Of a DNA stretch of 64,000 bases, positions 21,034 through 29,043 are shown one piece after another. The stretch spans positions 124,001-188,000 of the forward strand of contig NZ_CP046046.1 of assembly GCF_009676705.1 (NCBI RefSeq), in the 5' to 3' direction. The stretch's first letter is position 1. Each line of letters opens with the position of its first letter. The DNA is from Spiribacter sp. 2438. GTDB taxonomy: Bacteria > Pseudomonadota > Gammaproteobacteria > Nitrococcales > Nitrococcaceae. The position numbers and the translations under genes are program-made. The notes below the pieces were generated by a model. The model made no database searches, had not been told where the DNA came from, and saw only the letters and a program-made list of their open reading frames with translations.

Positions 21034-21173
21034 AACCCCCAGCGGCGGGCCTTGGCCTCGTTGGCAATCCGGCGAATACCGCCCAGGGCGCGGATGTTGC
21101 TGTGGGAGCCCAGGAGAATATCCAGGAGCGTCGAGCCGCTTCGGCCCATTCCCACCAGATAGATGACTTTCAC
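21030..21173 (-). pseudogene. 47-residue sulfotransferase N-terminal remnant
   Basis: A GTG-started frame of 47 codons, too short for most gene finders. It begins MKVIYLVGMGRSGSTLLD, the PAPS 5'-phosphosulfate-binding strand, loop and helix of a sulfotransferase, continues ILLGSHSNIRALGGI, and ends at TGA after ARRWGL. The rest of the enzyme, including the 3'-phosphate motif, is missing; the next codons belong to the glycosyltransferase in another frame. A good ribosome site (AGAGGAAGG) and an ATGA overlap with the glycosyltransferase suggest it is still translated, perhaps only as a leader. Deletion remnant is the likeliest reading. Confidence 0.72.
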
Positions 21174-21198
21174 TGCCTTCCTCTTCGTTTCGCGAGGC

Positions 21199-22098
21199 TC
21201 AGGGATCATAACCGAGAGCGTTCAGGTCTTCCGCCTGCTGATGGGCGAACTCACGGAGCGCCTCGCTCTGGCGAAATGCGTATGCGCGCTCGGGGCGGAT
21301 TTTCCGTGCCGTTTGGGTGATGACCGAGGGACCCACGGTAATCCCGCAGAACTGTAGTACGCCGCCGAGATGTTGTTCTGGACTGTGGAGGAGATCCTCA
21401 TAGCGAATCTCGAGGGCCCGGCCATGGCTAAGCGACCGGACGTGGGACTGCGCGCGCTCCGTGTAGGTACGCCAGAGCTTGAGTCCAAAGTGGAGATCAT
21501 CAACGCCCGCATTGTGCGCAACTCCCCGGCGTTTCGGAGCCCAGGGGTTGCGGAGGTGCCAGTGCCGGTTGTTGCGGTAACGATCAATGGCAGCCTGGCA
21601 CGCGACCTGGTGTCGGGCGCGCAGGCTTTCCGCGACGTCGACGCCGTGGCGGGTAATGTGTAATACCCGGGCATCGGGGAAAATATCCAGCCATATCGGC
21701 AACGTGAACGTGTTGCGGGGGTCTTTCCAGCCCCAGGGTCGGGTCTGACCGTGCATGGATCGGTGCTTCAGCCCTCTTCGCAGTCCCAGGTAACGCCAGC
21801 TGGCGGGACCCCGGGTGATGCCGCCGAGATAATCCGTGAGTACCGGGCGAATGCGCGGGTGAGACAGCAGGGTGTCAACGCCGGCGGGGCGCTCCCAGGT
21901 GGCATTCGCCTGATGAAAGACCCACGCATTGAGGGCGTTCGTGAATGGGCACTCTTCGTTGCGAGTAGAGCGTCGGCCCATGAAAAAGCCGAAACTCTGG
22001 AGGATGCGCGTGAGCAGGCTGGTGCCGGTGCGGTGCATGCCGATAACAATGACCGGCGGTAATGGGTCCGTCTTCAATTCATCGCCTTCCCGGTTCAT
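21199..22098 (-). CDS. Sulfotransferase (island copy 2)
   Basis: A 299-residue sulfotransferase whose 5'-phosphosulfate loop is IVIGMHRTGTSLLTR at residues 17-31. The 3'-phosphate region is RVLHITRHGVDVAESL, and a later LEIRYEDLLHSPEQHL block is typical of the fold. It differs from the Sulfotransfer_2-like copies of the island and looks closer to generic Sulfotransfer_1/3 proteins. It is the first gene of the leftward operon 22098-17845; a ParB-like gene starts 59 bases away on the other strand. Confidence 0.83.
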   Translation of the reverse strand: MNREGDELKTDPLPPVIVIGMHRTGTSLLTRILQSFGFFMGRRSTRNEECPFTNALNAWVFHQANATWERPAGVDTLLSHPRIRPVLTDYLGGITRGPASWRYLGLRRGLKHRSMHGQTRPWGWKDPRNTFTLPIWLDIFPDARVLHITRHGVDVAESLRARHQVACQAAIDRYRNNRHWHLRNPWAPKRRGVAHNAGVDDLHFGLKLWRTYTERAQSHVRSLSHGRALEIRYEDLLHSPEQHLGGVLQFCGITVGPSVITQTARKIRPERAYAFRQSEALREFAHQQAEDLNALGYDP

Positions 22099-22156
22099 TC
22101 TTCAGCCACCCGAGCGCGGGCCAATGGCTATGCCGGCTCATGTCATACTTTCCCCC

Positions 22157-22750
22157 ATGGCTGACTATCATCAGATCGTCATTTCACCTGCGTGGGTGCC
22201 GGTGTTCTTTCGGCGTCGAACTGTGGCGGAAAAAGCGCTTTTTGTCATGAATGGCCTGGGCGTTGGTGTCGGGCTGCGTCATGGTAGCTGGGATCGGCGG
22301 ATTGCGCCGGCGGATCAGCATCCGACTTTTATTCTTCTGCGCTCGTTGCATGCCTGCGATTTTGATCCCGGCGCTGGTCTGCAGCCGCTGGCAGAGTACT
22401 ACCAGGCGCGGGGTCTCAGCCAGGCGGGGGCCATGGCCCGGGCAGAGAGGCGAGTTCACCGCTACGTGTCCAAGTACAGGGCCCTGCGCGACGCAATGCA
22501 GCGAGACGGGTATCGGAGTGAGGCGGCCAGCGATCAGATTGGTGTGGCGATCGGGCGAGACGGGGGGTTCATCAAGGTCTCGCAGGGCCATCATCGGTTT
22601 GTGCTGGCCCGGGTGCTGGGACTGGACAGCGTCACGGCGGATGTCCGCTGGATTCACTCCGACTGGCACCGACACGCCACGGGCCTGAGAAAACCGACGG
22701 CGGAGTCGCTGATGATCGCGACGCAGAAAGCGTTGGATCAGCGCTTATAG
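22157..22750 (+). CDS. Unknown protein with a ParB/sulfiredoxin-like C-terminal segment
   Basis: I do not recognise this 197-residue protein with certainty. The segment VAIGRDGGFIKVSQGHHRFVLARVLGLDSVTADV resembles the ParB/Srx fold, with the GHHR turn that in this fold binds nucleotide; given as positions, it covers about residues 135-170. The middle is rich in Arg and Ala and probably helical. No DNA-binding domain of ParB type is seen. It is the only non-enzyme-like gene among the sulfotransferases, so a role in glycan sulfation or phosphorylation is possible but unproven. Upstream in-frame starts are possible; ATG 22157 avoids overlap with the divergent gene. Its end overlaps sulfotransferase copy 3 by 13 bases. 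Confidence 0.6.
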   Translation: MADYHQIVISPAWVPVFFRRRTVAEKALFVMNGLGVGVGLRHGSWDRRIAPADQHPTFILLRSLHACDFDPGAGLQPLAEYYQARGLSQAGAMARAERRVHRYVSKYRALRDAMQRDGYRSEAASDQIGVAIGRDGGFIKVSQGHHRFVLARVLGLDSVTADVRWIHSDWHRHATGLRKPTAESLMIATQKALDQRL

Positions 22751-23547
22751 TCCGCGTAGGTGTCGTCGAGCCGGTCGGCGATCAATCGATCCATGTATTC
22801 GATTTCAGCTGGATCGAAGGCCTCCGCGTACCCACCAATTTTTCCGGAGCGAGTCTTGTAGGTGCTCTCATCGGCGGGATCTCTGGGGGCGAGACGGCCG
22901 CTGCCCAGCGCATTGGTGGTCTCGAGTCGGCGCATGTTCTCGAAACTGCAGGCCTCCACTGCCGAGCTGATGGTTTCGTCGCTGACGTCGCGGATTCCGA
23001 CGAAGTCCACCAGACGGCGAAGTTCCCGCGCAGGATCGACGTGCAGATCCTCGTAGGTCATGAGCAGAAAGTCAGCCGGCACCTGCCGGTTCTCCGCCCA
23101 GATGTTGTAGAACGCGATGTTGGTGGCGATGCTCCCCACGGGTTCATAGACGTAATCCTGCAGGGTGCCGTTAAAGTTAATGTTTCTTTTGGTCTTCTGG
23201 TAGTACGCCGACAACGTCACGTCGCGTGGGTCTCTCACCAGAAACACCACTTGACGCCCACGGTAGAAGGACTTGTCGGTGTTCAGCGCCTCCACGGGCT
23301 GGAACTCGGGGCCGCCGTCGTGATGCTGCAGGATCAGCGGCAGGCCAGGCACCCTGCTGCGGTAGCGTCGGAGTTTGAGCGGGTTATTGATCTGAACTCC
23401 ATGGTGCCGTTCAATGACCTGGGCGAGCATGAGCACCAGCCAGGTCCGTCCACATTTGGGGAATGAGACAATATGGACGTCTGCCCGGCGCATCAGCCAT
23501 TGACGGCGCAGACGCTTCCAGTATTTCTGCATGAGCCCGGGCTGCAT
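22738..23547 (-). CDS. Sulfotransferase, Sulfotransfer_1 type (island copy 3)
   Basis: A 269-residue protein with the classic PF00685 pattern: 5'-phosphosulfate loop IVSFPKCGRTWL near residue 26-37, and 3'-phosphate motif VVFLVRDPRDVTLSAYYQ. FLLMTYEDLHVDPARELRRL and the C-terminal KTRSGKIGGYAEAF follow, the latter resembling the RxGxxGdW-type PAPS-contacting loop (here KIGGY). The ATG is preceded by GAGG; a GTG three bases upstream is an equal alternative. It is divergent from copy 4 across a 100-base promoter region. Confidence 0.88.
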   Translation of the reverse strand: MQPGLMQKYWKRLRRQWLMRRADVHIVSFPKCGRTWLVLMLAQVIERHHGVQINNPLKLRRYRSRVPGLPLILQHHDGGPEFQPVEALNTDKSFYRGRQVVFLVRDPRDVTLSAYYQKTKRNINFNGTLQDYVYEPVGSIATNIAFYNIWAENRQVPADFLLMTYEDLHVDPARELRRLVDFVGIRDVSDETISSAVEACSFENMRRLETTNALGSGRLAPRDPADESTYKTRSGKIGGYAEAFDPAEIEYMDRLIADRLDDTYADYKR

Positions 23548-23647
23548 CACTGCGACCTCGATGGATGAACAACTTCACATTATTGGGTGGGACGCGCGGG
23601 ATAGCAACGTGTAGCGTTTCCATGAGGAGTCCGCAGGGAGCGGTTTG

Positions 23648-24382
23648 ATGATTCTCAGCCACAGCCATCGATTTGTCTTCATTAAAACCCGCAAAACGGC
23701 AGGTTCAAGTCTGGAGATCGGTCTGTCGAGGGCCTGTGATCCGGATGACGTGATCACCCCCTTGAGTGCAAAGCGCGGTGAAGAGGCACTGCGCCGCCAG
23801 GAGGGCGGGGTTGGGCCCGTCAATCATCATAAGCCAATCCTGGCGCATCGGGGCCTCAAGGAATGGCGGCGACTGGCTTTGAGAGGTCAGCGAGCCGAAT
23901 TTGGCCCTCATACTACGGCTTTGGAAATTCGCCGGTATTTCGGCGACGATCTATGGACCCGTTACTATCGCTTTACCGTGGAGCGCAACCCGTGGGATCG
24001 GGCTGTCTCTCGTTATTGGTGGCAGAAACTCCGCTGGGAGGAGCGCGGGCGCAGTAACTTCCCCAAGTTGAGTGAGTATCTGGTCTGGATGGCGCGTAAT
24101 AAACCCCACTGGATTAGCAACTGGGGACATTACGCTGTTGGCAATACAATCGTGGTTGATCGGGTTTTGCGGTATGAGAACCTGAGTGCTGACTTGGCGA
24201 GCCTTGCCGCCGAGTTGGGGGTCAAAAGCGATATCAGTCTGCCGGCGCGGCGGGCCAAATCCGGTTACCGGCAGGACAAGCGGCACTACAGTGAAATCCT
24301 GACGCGTGCTGACCGTGCCCTGATTGACCGCCTTTGCCATCGGGAGATCGCTGAACTTGGCTACGAATTTGAAGGGGGCTGA
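23648..24382 (+). CDS. Sulfotransferase, Sulfotransfer_2-like (island copy 4)
   Basis: A 244-residue protein with a 5'-phosphosulfate loop FIKTRKTAGSSLE at residues 11-23 and 3'-phosphate motif FTVERNPWDRAVSRYWW at about 109-125. A glutamate stands where the family usually has Val or Phe before RNP. The segment VVDRVLRYENLSADL matches copies 1 and 8. It opens the five-gene rightward operon 23648-28052; the next gene starts two bases after its stop. Confidence 0.85.
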   Translation: MILSHSHRFVFIKTRKTAGSSLEIGLSRACDPDDVITPLSAKRGEEALRRQEGGVGPVNHHKPILAHRGLKEWRRLALRGQRAEFGPHTTALEIRRYFGDDLWTRYYRFTVERNPWDRAVSRYWWQKLRWEERGRSNFPKLSEYLVWMARNKPHWISNWGHYAVGNTIVVDRVLRYENLSADLASLAAELGVKSDISLPARRAKSGYRQDKRHYSEILTRADRALIDRLCHREIAELGYEFEGG

Positions 24383-24383
24383 A

Positions 24384-25550
24384 GTGCAATTGGAGGGTCC
24401 GCCCGACATTGCCATTTTTGGCGCGTTTCGCGTGTGGGGAGGGACCAACCGGCGCTTGCTCAACCAGATCCACTCATGGGTGCACTGGGGGCTGAACGTA
24501 GAACTGGTGACCTATCGTGACGGCGTGAAATTCTACCCTGACGAGGTCCCTAAATCGGTGGGATTCGTTCAGTTGGGCACGCAGGGCAAATTGGCGAGCA
24601 GTTTCGCCCTGTGGTCCTATATGCGCCGCCGTCGACCCAGGGTGGTGCTCTCGGTGAACCACATCAGCAATCTGGTTCTGGCGGGCACCTGGCGGCTGCC
24701 GGGTGTAACCAGCCACCGCTATCTCAGCGTGCCCAACACTTTTGGCGAATCCGAGAAACTGTCTCAGGAACCGCGTCGCCGGGCCAGAAAATTTCGGCAG
24801 ATTTGTCATTTTTATCCGCGCTCAGATGGCGTGATCGCCGTTTCCGATGGTGTGCGGGAGGACCTGTTAAACACCGTGGGCCTCAAAGGCGTAGAAGTGA
24901 CCCGGATATACAGTGGTTCGGTCTCTCCACAGGCGCTGAAGCGTGCGGAGGAGCCTCTGGAGCATCCGTGGTTTGGCGATCATCGCGACCGCCCGGTGAT
25001 TGTCACCGTCGGCCGGTTAGTACCCCAGAAGGACTACGCAAACCTGCTGCGTGCTTTTGCGCTCGTACTCGAGGAGCGGCCGGCACGATTGGTCATCGTT
25101 GGTGGCGGGCGTGAGTCCGAGGCACTGGAGGCGCTGGCTCGAGAACTGAAGATTCTCGAGCACGTTTGTTTTGCCGGGTTTCAGGCGAACCCGTATCCGT
25201 GGATGGCAAAGGCTGATGTCTTTGCGTTGTCGTCCCGCTGGGAGGGGTTGGTGAATGTTTTGCTCGAGGCCCTAGGCCTCGGTACACCGGTTGTCTCCAC
25301 CGACTGCCCCAGCGGTCCGCGTGAGATCCTCGCCGACGGCCGCTACGGCATCCTGGTGCCGATGCAGGATCCGGTGGCCCTGGCCGACGGCCTGCTCACC
25401 ACCCTGCGCGGCGATGGCCCGATCTATCGCACCGAGGAGGCAGTAGCACCATTCATGGCTGAGACGGCAGCCCGCAATTATCTGGACTACTTCGGGCTGG
25501 GAATTGCGAGCCACGGAGACCAATCGTCAGTCTCTGGCGGGGGGTCTTAG
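24384..25550 (+). CDS. GT4-type glycosyltransferase (island copy B)
   Basis: A 388-residue GT-B glycosyltransferase related to copies A, C and D. The donor half shows VTVGRLVPQKDYANLLRAF, LVIVGGGRESEAL, the E-x7-E motif in WEGLVNVLLEA, and STDCPSGPREIL. The N-terminal half begins DIAIFGAFRVWGGTNRRLL. GTG 24384 was chosen because GAAGGGGGCTGAA precedes it and it follows the sulfotransferase stop by one base; an in-frame start at 24324 would overlap that gene. It ends overlapping the next GTG by one base. Confidence 0.88.
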   Translation: MQLEGPPDIAIFGAFRVWGGTNRRLLNQIHSWVHWGLNVELVTYRDGVKFYPDEVPKSVGFVQLGTQGKLASSFALWSYMRRRRPRVVLSVNHISNLVLAGTWRLPGVTSHRYLSVPNTFGESEKLSQEPRRRARKFRQICHFYPRSDGVIAVSDGVREDLLNTVGLKGVEVTRIYSGSVSPQALKRAEEPLEHPWFGDHRDRPVIVTVGRLVPQKDYANLLRAFALVLEERPARLVIVGGGRESEALEALARELKILEHVCFAGFQANPYPWMAKADVFALSSRWEGLVNVLLEALGLGTPVVSTDCPSGPREILADGRYGILVPMQDPVALADGLLTTLRGDGPIYRTEEAVAPFMAETAARNYLDYFGLGIASHGDQSSVSGGGS

Positions 25551-26533
25551 TGCTGAAGGCGTGGTGGAGACTTCGGCGGGCCCTGAGCGAGGCGACTCCG
25601 CTGCTGCAAGCAGGTGATTATTGGCTTGAGGAAGGGGCGGCCCGCCGATTGGTGACAGATTCCGATAACTGGCGGCTGCACCCGCGCCGGTTCCGTATCA
25701 CTGGACCGCCTTCCAGTGGGCCCGGGTATGACACTGTCATTCGGCGCAGTGGCTGTCTGATTTTATTGGGCGAGGGGCGCGACCATGTCCTTCGTCTCTA
25801 CCGTGACCAGGGCGAAGTTGATCGGCTGATGACCAACAGTCGGTGGCTGCGGCCAGCATTCCCATGCCCCGCAGCAGAAACAGTGCCCGTTGAGTTGCCG
25901 GGCTGGTTCGGTGTGCGTGAGGACTTCGTGAGTGGCAGGATTCTCCGGGACGCGGCGTCGAACCGGTGGGTTCCGATATACCGAAAATTTCTGGGTTGCT
26001 GTGCTGTGAATGCGACGCGCTGCGAGGGCCGCCTGGAGACAAAAGGCTGGTTCAATGAGCTGGACAGTTGGAGTTCGCCGCCCCAGGTCCATCAATTGCT
26101 GTCCTTTTGGCACGATGAACTGGTGGAAATACTGGACGGGGCGCCGTTGCTGCGCAGTCACGGTGATGCTCATAACGGCAATCTCATAGTCACTGAAGAG
26201 GGCGATCTGGTGGTGATTGATGTTGAGCGGGTTGAGGCTCAACCCTTCTTTTTCGATGCCCTTTCCATCCTTCGCGGATCGGAAGAGGTTAATCAACACC
26301 TCCGCCGCCGGTACCTTTCAGGGCTTTTTGATAATGAGTTGATGGCCGTGTGGCAAGCTGCCGGAGAGCGCTTCTGGCCGGAGCTGCGCATACCCTATCT
26401 GCTGGCCGTAGCGGTTTGTCATGCTTTCCGGCCCCAGTTCGCCGATGGCCCGGCACACAGGCGGCAGGAGAAGCTGGTGAAAGCGGTTCAAAAAGTGCAG
26501 GCCGATTGCGAGTCAGGTCGTCCGTCATGTTGA
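25550..26533 (+). CDS. APH-like phosphotransferase (small-molecule or glycan kinase)
   Basis: A 327-residue protein with the aminoglycoside-phosphotransferase/choline-kinase type core. The catalytic loop is LRSHGDAHNGNLIV and the metal-binding segment is LVVIDVERVEAQPFFFDAL, where IDxE replaces the usual DFG. An N-terminal ATP-binding lobe is suggested by LRLYRDQGEVDRLM. In this setting the substrate may be a sugar or glycan hydroxyl; antibiotic resistance is not implied. It starts with GTG on the last base of copy B and overlaps the P-loop gene by seven bases, so co-translation is likely. Confidence 0.75.
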   Translation: MLKAWWRLRRALSEATPLLQAGDYWLEEGAARRLVTDSDNWRLHPRRFRITGPPSSGPGYDTVIRRSGCLILLGEGRDHVLRLYRDQGEVDRLMTNSRWLRPAFPCPAAETVPVELPGWFGVREDFVSGRILRDAASNRWVPIYRKFLGCCAVNATRCEGRLETKGWFNELDSWSSPPQVHQLLSFWHDELVEILDGAPLLRSHGDAHNGNLIVTEEGDLVVIDVERVEAQPFFFDALSILRGSEEVNQHLRRRYLSGLFDNELMAVWQAAGERFWPELRIPYLLAVAVCHAFRPQFADGPAHRRQEKLVKAVQKVQADCESGRPSC

Positions 26534-27258
26534 GGATCGAACTGGTCGGGCCGCCTGGCGTTGGTAAAACAACTCTGCTGAGGGTGCTGGCCGATACGTT
26601 GCCCGACGCCATGACAGCACGGAGATTGCCCTTGCTCTCCCACTTCGAGGCCAAGGGGCACCGACGCTTCACGGAGTGGCTCTATGGGCGCCATGCCGGT
26701 GAGCGATGGATGCGGCACCGCTTTGAGAAGGCCATGGTACGGTGGGAACTTAAACGATTGCGGTATGCGCCAGATCCCTGGCCCGATCTTCTGGCAAGCA
26801 CAATCTCGGCATTTGCCGAATCCACTGAACCCCCGGCGTTGGTCCTGGAGCGCATCCAGAGCTTTATCCGTCAGGTGGCGGCGATCCGATGCGCTGAAAG
26901 GCTGCCGGGGCATGGTGTGGTGCTATTCGACGAAGGCATAGTACAGCGCGCGATTAGCCTCGCTGAAGGCAACTCGGATCGTGTTGTTGAAGACTACGTG
27001 AACCGAATGCCATTGCCATCACTGACGGTTGTGCTCACCGCCCCACCAGAGCTTATTCAGGAGCGGCTGAACGCCCGTGACGGCGAGGGGAATCGGTTCC
27101 ATAGTATGGTCGAGCGCTCCCTCGCTGTGAATGATCGAATTTCCCACGCAATCGGTCATCGCGCAGGCAATGTCATTGAGGTATCCATGGATCAGCCAGC
27201 AGAGCGGGGTGTGGAAGTAATTAGCTGTTACTGGTTTTCCAGAGGGCGGCAGGCATGA
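26527..27258 (+). CDS. P-loop kinase-like protein of the glycan island
   Basis: A 243-residue protein that begins with a perfect Walker A motif, VGPPGVGKTTLL at residues 7-18. Further on, HGVVLFDEGIVQRA looks like the Walker B/lid-side acidic segment and LTVVLTAPPELIQERLNAR resembles the ADP-lid region of thymidylate- or adenylate-kinase folds. It may phosphorylate a nucleotide or small molecule, or activate sulfate-like substrates; no APS-kinase signature is evident. The ATG 26527 puts the P-loop at the usual place. It overlaps the gene before it by seven bases and the next by four. Confidence 0.68.
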   Translation: MLRIELVGPPGVGKTTLLRVLADTLPDAMTARRLPLLSHFEAKGHRRFTEWLYGRHAGERWMRHRFEKAMVRWELKRLRYAPDPWPDLLASTISAFAESTEPPALVLERIQSFIRQVAAIRCAERLPGHGVVLFDEGIVQRAISLAEGNSDRVVEDYVNRMPLPSLTVVLTAPPELIQERLNARDGEGNRFHSMVERSLAVNDRISHAIGHRAGNVIEVSMDQPAERGVEVISCYWFSRGRQA

Positions 27259-28052
27259 GAGGTTCCCAAAAATCACTATCTCGCGTATTTCAGTCCTTCC
27301 GCTATTCGTGCAAACCATTCTACCGCCGCTGTGCACTGCGGAGAGCGAACCGCCCGATTTATTCTTCCGCTAACATACCGACTATAGATTCGCGAATAAT
27401 GGTTAGTCATAAACACCAATATTTGTTCGTTCGGGTGCCTAAGTGTGCAAATACCACCATACTGAATACACTTTGGATATTGGAGGACGATACGTTGCCT
27501 GAAGAGGCGGAGAAGATGAGCCCTGAGTCGCGTCAATCCTTGATGCGTAAGCAGGACATGAAGAAAATATTCACCACTCCGTCCCGGCTTAAGAAGCAAG
27601 AAGTTGATATTGTTTTTGGGAATTATACGAAAGCTATTTTTGTCCGAAACCCTTTTAACCGGCTTGCGTCCGCCTACCTGTACTCTATTAAAGACAAAGA
27701 AAAATCCTATCGGTATGGGCTCACGCCAAATACGAGCTTTGCGGGTTTCTGTGACTATTTAAACGATGGTGGGCTCTATGCCGATATTCACTGGATTCCA
27801 CAAAGCGATATTTGTCCCTTGGAGCCGCAACAGATGGATTTTATCGGCTATTTTGAAACGTTGTCGATTGATATAAGAAGATTGACTAGTCAATTGTATA
27901 ATCGCTCGGTGAAGATGGCGATACGTCAGCATCATAAAACCAGCGCAGATTGTTATGTGGAAGAGCTTTATACAAATCGAGAGAGAAGGTTAGTCGCTGA
28001 AACGCTATACCCCAATGATTTTTGTTTTGGTTACTCCCCGGAAGTGTTCTAA
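27255..28052 (+). CDS. Sulfotransferase, carbohydrate-sulfotransferase-like (island copy 5)
   Basis: A 265-residue protein with 5'-phosphosulfate loop FVRVPKCANTTIL at about 58-70, 3'-phosphate motif AIFVRNPFNRLASAY, and a later IHWIPQSDICPLEPQQMDFIGYFETL region (about residues 175-200) that recalls the HNK-1/chondroitin-4-sulfotransferase group. The first 48 residues are basic and absent from copies 1, 4 and 8; an internal ATG at 27399 would give their typical start. The gene overlaps the P-loop gene by four bases. It is strikingly AT-rich: bases 27601-27660 hold only 19 G or C, which suggests recent transfer. Confidence 0.82.
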   Translation: MRGSQKSLSRVFQSFRYSCKPFYRRCALRRANRPIYSSANIPTIDSRIMVSHKHQYLFVRVPKCANTTILNTLWILEDDTLPEEAEKMSPESRQSLMRKQDMKKIFTTPSRLKKQEVDIVFGNYTKAIFVRNPFNRLASAYLYSIKDKEKSYRYGLTPNTSFAGFCDYLNDGGLYADIHWIPQSDICPLEPQQMDFIGYFETLSIDIRRLTSQLYNRSVKMAIRQHHKTSADCYVEELYTNRERRLVAETLYPNDFCFGYSPEVF

Positions 28053-28139
28053 GTTGGAGCATCCAGATCGATGATTGATGACGAGTTATGACTAGAGCGG
28101 GTAGGCCAGCAGCCGCCCCCGGCGCAAATCTGGTTATTG

Positions 28140-28985
28140 TCAGATGCCGATGTCTGAGTCTGGGTCGCGGGAATATCCGAAGCTCTCAAAGTCGCTAGCA
28201 TAAAGGTTGGCGACGCGGTTCAGAAGGTCTTCGTCGTAATAGGCTTCAACGAGCTTGCTACTGCTAGTGATCTTGCGTTGGTCAGTTTTTTCGGCTTTGT
28301 GTGGCTTTGAGAAATCCATTGAGGCTGGAATTGAGAGCCCAGCTCCTTTGTACACTTGAGGAAGCTCGCTGGCCAGCCTTTCTACGTGAACTATAAAGTC
28401 GAAATACTCAGGCGGTATCGCCAATAAGTCTATCTGAGGCCACCAGTGGCGGTTTTTATACAGTCCAGCGTTTTCGAGAAAGTTAACGAATTCCCGAAAG
28501 CCTTGAGCGGAGTCGTCAGCGTAGCCGGGGGTTCCTCGGTAGGAATTGTTTTCTTCCATCGCCCTAATGGCGACCTTTTGCCTGAATGCAGAAAGAACCC
28601 GCGTGTAGGGGTTACGGACTACAGTGTATTTGATACTTTGGCGGAGTTTCGCGAGTTCCCGTACTCCTAATTCCCTGAAATCTTTCCCTAGGGCGCGCGC
28701 TTCGTTTTTGGCCTTTCGATATCTCGGAAAGGTTAAAGTAGAGATTCCAATGTTATGTCTTATGACCTCGAGGTTATACATGAGGATAGAGGAGTTTGCG
28801 GCCTTTTTTATCCTGTTATATACCAGATTGTGTTCTGGGTAAATCAAAAGATGTTTGCTGGTATCACGATTAATTGGTAGAGATGTTGAGAAAGCTGCCA
28901 TTCGCACCCGGAGGGATTCCTTTTGTCGGTGTATTTTCTTCGCTATCTTCAATCGCCTCACCTCGCCAAATTTTAAAAGTTTCAC
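28140..28985 (-). CDS. Sulfotransferase, carbohydrate-sulfotransferase-like (island copy 6)
   Basis: A 281-residue protein with 5'-phosphosulfate loop YNRIKKAANSSILM, 3'-phosphate motif YTVVRNPYTRVLSAFRQK, then NRHWWPQIDLL and YFDFIVHVERL, the same layout as copies 5 and 7. The C-terminus (FESFGYSRDPDS) closely matches copy 7 (FLAFGYRRDPDF). The start is GTG 28985 with a weak ribosome site; ATG 28901 is an alternative that removes a basic leader. AT-rich. It follows copy 7 on the same strand after 58 bases. Confidence 0.82.
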   Translation of the reverse strand: MKLLKFGEVRRLKIAKKIHRQKESLRVRMAAFSTSLPINRDTSKHLLIYPEHNLVYNRIKKAANSSILMYNLEVIRHNIGISTLTFPRYRKAKNEARALGKDFRELGVRELAKLRQSIKYTVVRNPYTRVLSAFRQKVAIRAMEENNSYRGTPGYADDSAQGFREFVNFLENAGLYKNRHWWPQIDLLAIPPEYFDFIVHVERLASELPQVYKGAGLSIPASMDFSKPHKAEKTDQRKITSSSKLVEAYYDEDLLNRVANLYASDFESFGYSRDPDSDIGI

Positions 28986-29043
28986 CCTGCAGACGGTTTG
29001 GAAACTTCAGGGGCCGAATTCCTACTTGATCAAGTGGCCATCC

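Noticed and set aside
21929-22156. Upstream start at 21929 for the ParB-like gene
   Set aside because: It would overlap the divergent sulfotransferase gene for more than 150 bases; ATG 22157 is the simpler start.
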